A stretch of 64,000 bases of DNA, taken from NCBI RefSeq assembly GCF_004027225.2, contig NC_044290.2:3178906-3242905 (forward strand), given 5' to 3'. Shown here piece by piece: positions 30,704 through 39,539 of this stretch. Position 1 is the stretch's first letter, and the number at the start of each line of letters is the position of its first letter. The position numbers were made by a program, and so were the translations under genes. Origin of the DNA: Strigops habroptila. Lineage: Eukaryota > Chordata > Aves > Psittaciformes > Psittacidae. The notes beneath the pieces were generated by a model. That model was given only the letters and a program-made list of their open reading frames with translations, was not told the origin of the DNA and did no database searches.

Positions 30704-33700
30704 CCTTTCCATTCTCCTTCGCCTTTCTCTTTCTCTTCCCTTCCTAGTGGGATAGAATTAAATCCCAATCATTTCTGCCTCTGTGATTTTACAGTGTTTA
30801 TATGGGAAGGCATCACATTAGTGACGAGGTCGATCATTATGTGCTTATATTATCAGCAGTAAAGCAAAATCGTGTTTAATCCCTAATTCCACCATTGTCT
30901 GACACATTTCTCTATGAGTTTTCTATTCATCCATACATTTTTTTTCCCTGGGTCTCCACTAATAGGAATTGCTTTGTTCTTAAACTCAATTTCACTCTTG
31001 ACTGGGTTGAATATGCTTATTTCCCTCCTAAAATAATAATAAAAATCTAAACTGATTTCCACTCATTGTGTATGAAAAGTGAACATTTTTCTTCATATGG
31101 CCCTATCAGGTTTAAACGTCTGAGGGTTTCAGAGGTAGTTTTTAATGGTCTCAATTGCCTGCTCTCAGCCCATAGCTGGGGGCTTCCAACTGTTGCTTTA
31201 TGAATTTGAACATGGCAGGACAAGATCTGATTTCCTGGGTGATTTTTGAAGTCTTTTGGGGGAAATGCTGCAAAATGAGACTTCTCCCAGTTTCTGCCTC
31301 CCAATGGAGCAACGTTCAGCATAGCTACAGGTTGGTGGCACCCAAAGAAACCACCTTGAGCACCCTCCAGTGCCGGTTGTGGTCTGTGGGCTGATGCCTC
31401 CTCCTGATCCCAATTGGTCTGTGCTCAGATGATCCTCAGCACCACCAGCTCCTGAGCTCACGTCTGGATGGGGCTCGGAGGGTGAGGAAGGTGCTCACCA
31501 GGTGCTTTGTGTGAAGAGGGATGATTGATAACAAAAGCAACCTGTGCCCAATGTCCCCATCTGCCTCTATCAGCCCTGGGCTGGGTGCTTGGTTTGCCTG
31601 GTGCAATCCTGCTGTGGTGCTCAGTGCCCAGCTTGGCTGCTGTTGCTGTGGGTTTTGGGGCTGTTGGGATGGAATAGTTTGGATGAGCTCTATGAGATGG
31701 GTCTGGGCAGCATCCAGAGCATGGCAGGGGCTCTGTCCACCCAATTCCTGAAGGGATGACTGGAAGGAAAGCCCAGCAGGAGGCAGGGGCCCCCAAACCC
31801 TGCTGGAGGCTCCTGATGCAGGGAGGGCATCCAGGGAGCTCTGGCTCATTCTGGGCTCTCCTCTTCCCCTGCTATGTCCAAAACAGGACCCATCCCAGCA
31901 CAGAGTTATCCCAGTTGTCCCCAGATGCATCTCCCCGAGTGAGATGAGGCTTGGCTCGTTCCTGGAGCCAAGCACTGACATTTCCGCTCAGCTCTGGCAC
32001 GCTCAGGCTGTTCTTCCCCATCTCCTCCCACCAGCCTACAGGGATCAGCAGCAGCTGAGCCCTTTTCCCATTATCTGCGTGAAATGGGAGCCAAGAGGAG
32101 CGAGACACTGGGGTCAGTGTTGCGGAGATGCTGTGTGTGAGCTCTGTGATAGTCATCCTGTGTTAATAAGCAAGGCAGAAGCCTCTGGAGCTGGGCTGCC
32201 GGCAGGGCTGCATCACCTCCCTGTTATAATGTGGTGGGCTTTGCACCCTCTCCTGCTCCTTCCCAGCCAGGGTGAGAGGAATGGGAGCTGCCATGGAGCA
32301 TCCCAGCACTGCATCCCCCCAGGCTGCTTGGGATGCGGCAGCCAGGGCTTTATTAGTCAAGGAATAAGCAGGGTGGGTTGATGAGATGTGAAATGAAGAG
32401 GTTCAGCTCCATCACAGAGGGATGTGCTTGCTGCTGGATGCATGAAAGCAGAAGTGCTTTGCCTGGGGACTTGGGGGGAGCTTTGGGGCTGCCTTGGCTG
32501 AGACAACGGCGCTTCTCCCCCCCTCTGATGGGATGCAGGAGATGGGGTGGGGGGACACACGGACACCTGCAGCTCCCCTTTGGGTGCCCAGAATGTGTCT
32601 GCTGGGTTCTGGGACACTGTGAATGTGGGGCAGAGGCAGCAAACTCCTCACAGCCCCCAGCAGGAAGGGCTGTGGGTGCTGTTCAGGGGTGGGTCTCCTG
32701 CAGTAATTCAAAGGCTGGGCAGTTCTTGCTCTTCTAACCCCTGACTTTATTGTCTTTACTGACAGCTGAAGCTTGACTTGCCTTGTCCGTCTTCATTTGG
32801 CTGATGCTGGTACAAGCCTTACAGCAGCACTGCTAAATCCCAGATGTGTTGCAGAGGATGCAGGTGTCCTGCCCAGGCTCCTTTAGACTGCCAGTGTGAA
32901 CCCCGGGTCCCAGGCTAAGGCCAGGCACATGCAGGAGGTTGTTGTGGGGGGCTACAAGCCCTCCTTTATTCCCAGCCCTGTGGTGCACCACTGTGCATCG
33001 TCCTTTCTTGAGCTCAAAGACTTCTCCAAATGGTGTGTGTTGGTGCCACCGGGTCAGTGACCTCCTTTGGCTGAGCCCTGGGGCCATGTGGATATAAAAT
33101 CCATCCAGTGGGATGGCTGGGGGGGCACTGGTGGTCCCTGGACCCCTCTTCCCTGGCTGGGGAGGCAGCACTTGCAGCAGGAGCTTGGTGTAAGGTGCTG
33201 ATAAGCCTGGGAAACTCCTCCAGCCTGTTTTTCCTGCACCCTCCCTGTTGATGCTAATCCGATGGGCGGGCAGTCGGGTGTCCAGTGGGACCACACTGGG
33301 CTGGCAAACGCTGCTCAGCTGAGTGTGACAGAGCAGAGGAGGAGGCAAACCCCAATGGGCAGCTCTGAGAGGTCAGCCCTGCAAAGGGACAGATCCAGCC
33401 CTCGGGACTGGCTTCTTTTGGGAGATGTCTGGATTTAACCCAGAACGTGCTTCCTCATCCCCTTCCCAGTGTGGGTTCTCTGGGGGAGTTTAGCCTTAAA
33501 TAACCTCACCCAAAAGGAGGATGCTCTTTCCATTTGGGGGCTGTGGTTCAGCATCTTCCTTCCTGTCCTCGGCTTGGTCCCTTCTTTGTTTCCTCTTCCC
33601 TGGAGCTGGGCAGAGCTGCCCACAGCAGGGGCTGTGTTCCAGGGGAGCTGCAGCCCCCTCAATGCACTGCAGCAGTACAAATACACCTCCAGAATCCACT

Positions 33701-34226
33701 GCACAGCTCTCCCTCGCTCTTTAATTTTTCATTGCTGCTCTTGTTTCCTCTGGGCACCTCCCTTTGCAGCACTCGGGACCCGTTGCTGACCGGTGGAGCT
33801 GGTTCAGGCTTTCCTGTGACCTTTTTGAGTTTTATTCATTGCTGGTTTTAATTAAAACTGTAAGAAAAATGCACTAATTTCTTTCTCCAAGGAGGAGAAA
33901 GGGGAATTCAGCTTCCCTTCTGCTCTCAAAACACTTAATCCTTCTGGGAGCTGAGGAGTGATCCTTACCTGTATTTCTTTTTCCTTTGCTACAAGTGAAT
34001 TAGCAGCTAATGGAAGTGATGGATTCACAGTGCTGACAAGCTTGCAAGGGCAGAAGCTTCCCCAATTCCCCATGCAAGGCTGTGCTGACACTGCCCTGTG
34101 CTGATGGGAGCTGTAGAACCCCATGTTTTACACCTGACCTGGCTGTGCACCTCCAGCAGGTCCCCAAGCACCAGAGCTGCATGTCCTCTGCTGTGCTACC
34201 AGCCATGCAGAGAGTCCCAGGGCCCT

Positions 34227-34286
34227 GAGAACAGCCCCAGGGATGAGAGAACAGCCCCTGGGACCAGAGAACAGCCCCAGCGACCC
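34227..34286 (+). repeat. Short minisatellite, three 20-bp units
   Basis: Three units of the form GAGAACAGCCCCAGGGAY start at 34227, 34247 and 34267, giving a strict 20-bp period. Confidence 0.8.
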
Positions 34287-34779
34287 TCATGATGGGTAAA
34301 ACACCCCCCGGGTAGTGTCAGGTGCCCTCTCGCTGCCTTTGGCTGAGCAGCACTTCAAGCTTTGAAGGGGAATGTTGCATCTTCTGGAGGCTGCAGTCAC
34401 AGGGGCTCTAAGCCAGTGGATGAGTCTTCAACATCCACATCTTCAGTGCTGTGGCAGCAGCAAAGCCATCCACACTCCTTGCTGCTGGAGATGTCCCAAC
34501 AGCCACAGTCCATCCCAGTTTCTCTTGGTCCCTTTCATCAGCCTCGGTGACCCATGTGGCTCCTGGGCATCCTGTGCGTAGGGATGCAAAGGTGGCTTTA
34601 GGACACTGCCATCCCCTCTCTGCTCTTTGTCTAGCGCCCTCTCCGAACACCACCATATGAGCAAATTTAAGGCTGTTTTTGCTGCCCCTGGGAACAGGCA
34701 GAAAGCCTTGATGCACTGCAGAAGCGGGGTGGTACAGTGAGAGCACGTTGTGGCACTGGCAGGCAGCTCTGCACCCGCG

Positions 34780-34843
34780 ATCATAGAATCACAGACTGGT
34801 TTGGGTGGGAAGGGATCTTAAAGATCACCCAGTTCCAACCCCC
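34780..34843 (-). mobile_element. Very short CR1 3' end
   Basis: Only the terminal 64 bp of an antisense CR1 is present (ATCATAGAATCACAGACTGG to AGTTCCAACCCCC). It is an extreme 5' truncation. Confidence 0.9.
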
Positions 34844-37800
34844 ATGATGCTTGCTGGCATGAGAAATTGGTACTGGGCTCAAATCCTTTCTGCCTTGTTG
34901 ATCAGAGATGGACAGAGGCGTGAATGCAGTAATTGAGGCTGAGCCAGTGATGGAGCTAAGTTGTTTTACATCAATAAAGAGTGCCTTGTACCCAGCAATG
35001 TCGCTTGAGGGGGATGGAGAAGTTACTGTGACTAAGTGATCTGATGCCCAAAGCATTTGGGCATTGCGGCTCCTGCAATCAAATTGTATTTCTTATCTCA
35101 AGGGCAAAATTGTGTGTGGGGAGAACTTGAGGAAGTAGCTTGTCATAGCGCATTGCAGCTTATGTCGTGTGTGCTTTGTTTGCTGTGATCCTCCTCTGCG
35201 ATCATTATTTTTCCATGAAGACCCAGTATCCTGAGGCTCGAGAGAAGGCTTCAAGAAGAAACAAGAAGAGTTCAAGCCCCAGGCTTTGGAAAGCACTGAG
35301 GAAGGGTCCCGGGTGGAGTGGAGAGTCTTTGGAGGGCCCTGGGGTAGCTTTAGAGCACTCGACAGCTCATCAAAAGCCAACATGAATGCTGTCACTGTGG
35401 TGTGTCTGGAGGTGCCTATGGCTGTGCTGCCAACAGCTGAGCAGTGATGACTGTCGATCTGTGCCCTTTGCAGGAATATGATATTTTAAGCTTTACCTAT
35501 GGTGGTTTACAGCCCACTTTGCAATTATAACCCCTTTGCTCCAGTTGTGGTGCTCTGGACCATCATCTTCTGCCCAGCGATGGCAGGGTCAGGGAGCTTT
35601 GGGACTCATGGTAACACAGTTACTCAAGATCGGTTGAAAATTCCCGAGGTCTTTTCCTGGCCAGTGGTGCAGGGTGAATGCAGAGGATGCTCTGGTGTTG
35701 GAGCTAGCACCGTGGCTCTGCCCTGGCTTACGGGCAGTACTATGGACCTGGCTGCATGGAGCCCATCCTGAAGATGCTCCATGTCTACCTCTGGCCAGGC
35801 AAGCGTTCTAACTGGTGGAAAACTGGTTTCTTTCATACCAGCCGGCTCCTGAGTTGGTTTCTTCCATTCCCTGCTGCTGCCTGATTTGTAGTAACAGCAC
35901 ACGCAGATGTTGTGTGTACGTATAACTTCAGCACATTGATTTTTGGGGCCACTGCTCCTCAGCTGCTGAAGAAGATAATTCACTGCTTTATTACCATCCT
36001 TGGATTTTAGATTTATCCCTCTAAACAGGCACTGAACTGGTAGTTAATTAAGCTTTTGTTTCAAACAGCAGCACAGGGAAGAGATTATCTGCTGCCGTGC
36101 TTTTCCTCAGGGATGAGCGCCCTGGTTGGGGGGAATGAATGCCACATTCCTGTCTGGAGGGTGATGGATCCTGTCTGGACAGAGCTGGCAGGAGCTGAGA
36201 GCTGCCCAGGCAGCTGGCACTGCTCCCTGCTGACCCCAGGCCCCTGCCAGGACGTGCGTATGGCACAAACCTTTCACCGTCTCCAAACAACCCCTCTCCC
36301 AAGTGGCCTTGTGGACTCGGGATGAGGCTGGATGTCCTGCAGCGAGAGACAGGAGACCTGCAGCAAGGGGAGCAGGGGGCTCTGGTGGCCTCCTTCCCTC
36401 CCTCCTTCCCTCACCTGGCCATGGAGGTGTCCCTGCACACTGGGGTTCCCCACTAATCACCAGGTTTATGGGGGTTTGCACATGGGTAACGGGGCTGTTA
36501 CATCACTAACACTCGTGTGCTGCCATGCAGGGGAATGGAGAGCTGCTGTCTAATGCGTTGGCTGGAGCCAAAATAAAAGCTTGTTGAATGGAGATTGCCA
36601 AGAGCAGATTTCTGCCTTTTATTTTATTCGATTTTATATTGTTTTCCTGGCTGGAGCTGCAGCAGGCACCTGCAGGAGGCCAAAGCTGAGCTGCTTCTGC
36701 CCCTACGGGGCTGTTTTCAGCCCAGGGTCAGCCCTGGAGGGAGATGGGAGGAAAACCCACTTTCTTCCCCCGATATCCTCACCCCTTAGGCTTACAAAAC
36801 TAATGTGTTGGGCCTCGCCATACCCCAGCCTCTTCCTGCTGGGATGCTGCTGCCTCAGGGAAGAGCTGCCCCTTGGCACAACCCAGAGCTTGTGGGATGC
36901 GCAGAAGGACCTTGGCACCATCCTTATGGAGATGAGAGTTGGGGTTCCTGTCCAACAGCCAAACTCACCCCACACTGGAACTCCATAGGCCCCTGCTCTG
37001 CACTCCCATGATGGGATGCTCTGTTGTCCTCCCGAGCTGGCTCCTGGCACTCAGGAGGCAACGATTTGGCTGCTCCATTGACCGCTTCATGTTGTGTGTT
37101 TACGTGCATTAGGAAGGTTTCCAGCCCATTGTGCTGAGCTGGCCTCAGAGCTGCAGTGGTGCTCTTGAGAGCACCAGGTTTTAAGGTGGTTTTAGAGCTC
37201 AGAGGACTAAGGATCTCCTGTCAGAGGAGCTGGAATGGGAATGAAGGGAGCAGGCAGGAACAAGATCAGGGGTGGCAGGATCCCCACAGCACCTTCATTA
37301 GTCTGCTGCTTCCCTCCTTGCCCAAAGGCCAGGTTAAGAAGTTAACTTCTTAACAGGTGGATTTTTCAGAGAGGGTCAGATGCACCTGAAAGCTCCCATT
37401 TGCACCCAAAATAGCAAAGGCTGAGGCACCGCAGCTGGGTTTTGGTGTGTGTTCAGCCCAGCGGGTCTGCACGGTCATGTCCATGTGGTACCCATAGGAT
37501 AGGCTCAGGGAGGGGTGTCCTTGCCAAGGTGTTGGCTGTCTGTACTGAAGATCAGGGAGAGCTGACCTAAGGGTCGGAATTTGGCTTGGTAGCACTGGCT
37601 GCTGCTTCTGAGCCACACTTTCTGCAAACCCTCAGTCTGGGTGTCCATCTGCCTCAGCCTTGTATTATCCTACTCAGCCTCAGTATGGCAACGACCCCTT
37701 CCCTGTCCTGTGCCCATGAAAAGTGGGGATGAACACAAAAATCCTTTGGTATTTATGAAACCCTAAAGGATACGGGTTTTTTTCCCTCACTTCTCCTTGG

Positions 37801-38117
37801 CAGAAGGTGCTGTTTCATGGAGAGAAAATGCTGTTTTATGGGAAATTTCCGGCTTTCATCTCTGCGCTCGCCTGTGGCTGATGCTGTTTCAGCGTCTGCT
37901 ACCTGGAGCTCTGCTGCCTGAAGCCACTGCTGGTTTACAGCAGGGAGAAGGAAGCAGAATGGGATCCCTATGGGAATTGGAGTTACGGTATCACAACAGT
38001 CATAATACAGCTTTTCCTCTTCATCAGCCTCATGGGAAAACACCAGGATTCTGCACGAGCAAAGGAGGCCACAGTTAGTCTATAAAAGAAGAGCTGGTTG
38101 GCTGCTTGGTGCTGGGG
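34844..38117. other. Intergenic spacer, no gene recognised
   Basis: This stretch holds a CCTT/CCCT run at 36389-36413 and a perfect 22-bp palindrome at 37333-37354. No gene is seen. Confidence 0.45.
37333..37354. repeat. Perfect 22-bp palindrome
   Basis: The half-site GTTAAGAAGTT is followed directly by its exact reverse complement AACTTCTTAAC with no spacer. The centre is a GTTAAC hexamer. It could be a dimeric transcription-factor site, but I cannot assign a specific factor. Confidence 0.9.
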
Positions 38118-38373
38118 AGGTTTTAACCTGCCAGAGGGGAGATTGAGATGAGCTCTTAGGCAGAAGTTCTTCCCTGTGAGGGTGCTGAGGCGCTGGCACA
38201 GGGTGCCCAGAGAAGCTGTGGCTGCCCCATCCCTGGCAGTGTTCAAGGCCAGGTTGGACACAGGGGCTTGGAGCAACCTGCTCTAGTGGAAGGTGTCCCT
38301 GCCCGTGGCAGGGGGTTGGAACTGGATGAGGTTTAAGGTCCCTTCCAACCCGAACTAGTCTGGGATTCTATGA
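38118..38373 (+). mobile_element. CR1 LINE 3' fragment (subfamily A), sense
   Basis: This sense-strand CR1 runs from GAGGTTTTAACCTGCCAGAG to the tail CTGGGATTCTATGA. It is the last repeat before the MGAT5B promoter, about 0.75 kb upstream of the CpG island. Confidence 0.95.
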
Positions 38374-39109
38374 AAGACCATGGAGAAGAGTTGCAAAGGA
38401 ACAGCTGTCCCCCAGTGCCACCCTATGCTTTATGGTGTTATCAAGTGCAGAGAAGGACATGCAGCCATGGTGCCAGCATGTCATGAGGTGTCTGCCTGCA
38501 CCACAGCCCCTCTGGACAACAGCCTGGTCCTGTCCCAGAGCCTGGCCAAGCGCACACTGATGACAAGGGTCTTCTTCCAGCTCTCTGCGATGTTGTGCTC
38601 ACCCCATGTGGTGATGTGTCCCTTCCTTCACCACCAGTGGGGTGTACCCATGCTGCTGGGTGCCTTTGGGTCAACGGCTTGAATCGGGTGGCCTCTGGGC
38701 TCTGTACACATTCGGCTCCTTTAAGTCCCAAGCTTTGGGAGGCTTTTTGTGCCTGTCACCTTTCCTGAGCCAGGAACACCTCTGCTGAGCTCAGCTTCTC
38801 CTGCCTCAGCTCTTGTGGCCCTTTTGATTTCCCAAGAACACCTCCCTGGTCCTTTCCACAGCACCCAGGGGTGCCTGGGGGCACTGAGAAGCCACATGGG
38901 CTGTGACTGTGACACTCCTAAACACACCACAGGGTGATGGGGAAGCAAAGCCACAGGCGGGTGCTGTCAGATGCAGACCCCCTTTTCCCCTTTGCCCTGC
39001 TCCTTGTAGCCCCCCAGAGCAAACAGCACCGGCGGGGCCTGCGGTTCTGCTTTGCCCCGCATCCCCACATCACCTTTTCCCAATGAAGTCACCACGCCAG
39101 GGGTGTCAC
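38374..39109. other. MGAT5B upstream flank
   Basis: This is unique sequence between the last CR1 and the CpG island, with GC content rising towards the right. I see no TATA box or gene. Confidence 0.45.
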
Positions 39110-39171
39110 CTGCCCCCCAGAATGCATCTTCGGGGCGGGGGGGGAACTCCCTCGGTACCCCCGCTCCGGAG

Positions 39172-39185
39172 CCGCTAGATGGCAC
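39172..39185 (+). promoter_or_regulatory. CTCF-core-like site in MGAT5B promoter
   Basis: CCGCTAGATGGCAC matches 13 of 14 positions of CCASYAGRKGGCRS; only the third base differs. It lies in the CpG island, 287 bp upstream of the MGAT5B start. Binding is inferred. Confidence 0.55.
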
Positions 39186-39299
39186 AGCGCGCCCGGCGCA
39201 GCCTCCGCGGGGCGGTGCGGAGCGGTGCGGGGCGGAGCTGGCTCCGCGGGGCTGCGCGGAGCGGTGCGGGGCAGGGCGCGGCGCCCGCACGGAGAGGCG

Positions 39300-39323
39300 A
39301 TGGGCTCGGCCTGCTGCGGGTAG
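39300..39323 (+). other. Short upstream ORF in MGAT5B 5' UTR
   Basis: ATG at 39300 is followed by six codons and TAG at 39321-39323. If transcription starts upstream of it, this 7-codon uORF would precede the MGAT5B start. Confidence 0.4.
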
Positions 39324-39359
39324 GGGTAGGGCGGGCGGGGAGTTGCTCCGCGCCCCGCC

Positions 39360-39395
39360 ATGCGCCCCCGCGGAGCCCCGCGCTCCGCCCGCTGA
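39360..39395 (+). other. Second short upstream ORF in MGAT5B 5' UTR
   Basis: ATG at 39360 opens an 11-codon arginine/proline-rich frame ending with TGA at 39393-39395, 76 nt before the MGAT5B start. Confidence 0.4.
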
Positions 39396-39471
39396 GCCCC
39401 GCTCGGGGGTACCGGGGGGGGGGGGCGTGCGGGGGTTCGCCCCCTCCCCGCTCCTCCCGCAACTTTGAACG

Positions 39472-39539
39472 ATGATCACAGTCAACGCGGATGGGAAGAT
39501 AATGGTCAGGAGATGCCTCGTCACCTTGAGACCCTTTAG
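39472..39539 (+). CDS. MGAT5B: MGAT5B exon 1: start and cytoplasmic tail
   Basis: MGAT5B (GnT-Vb/GnT-IX) is a Golgi type II membrane beta-1,6-N-acetylglucosaminyltransferase. It adds GlcNAc to N-glycans and, in brain, to O-mannosyl glycans. Human MGAT5B is close to 790 residues; only about 109 are in this window. This exon encodes residues 1-22, MITVNADGKIMVRRCLVTLR then PF, plus AG of a split Arg codon. The start is secured by an in-frame TGA at 39466-39468, only 3 nt upstream of the ATG, and by an A at -3. The donor is AG|GTAAAG (GT at 39540-39541). The basic tail (KIMVRR, LR) before the membrane anchor suits a type II topology. Identification rests on the MGAT5B N-terminus, on in-frame splicing to exons 2 and 3, and on synteny with MFSD11. 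Confidence 0.93.

Larger units (their letters stand above)
25693..34779. other. Long spacer with repeats but no recognised gene
   Basis: This 9-kb stretch holds a local repeat pair (26977 and 28457), a GGAT/GGAC tetranucleotide run (28099-28130), a TAATTA-rich patch (28725-28880), a (CCCTTT)n array (30655-30703) and a 20-bp minisatellite (34227-34286). Many overlapping open frames of 100-210 codons on both strands in the GC-rich 25.9-28.6 kb part show no recognisable protein and no splice pattern. An unannotated lncRNA cannot be excluded. Confidence 0.4.
39110..39480 (+). promoter_or_regulatory. MGAT5B: CpG-island promoter of MGAT5B
   Basis: This block is very GC-rich with many CpGs (GCGCGCCCGGCGC, GCGGGGCGGTGCGGAGCGG), unlike the CpG-poor sequence on both sides. 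It contains GC boxes (GGGGCGGGG at 39132-39140, GCGGGCGGGG at 39331-39340), tandem GCGGAGCGGTGCGG-type units, a 12-base G run (39414-39425) and a CTCF-core-like site. No TATA box is seen, so initiation is probably dispersed. It directly precedes the MGAT5B start codon. The transcription start itself cannot be placed from sequence. Confidence 0.85.

Noticed and set aside
31430-31455. Possible REST/RE1 element (TCAGCACCAC...)
   Set aside because: Only the left half-site matches; the GGACAG half is absent.
39052-39468. Plus-strand open frame in phase with MGAT5B as a possible longer N-terminus
   Set aside because: It ends with TGA at 39466-39468, before the ATG at 39472. The known MGAT5B N-terminus starts exactly at that ATG.
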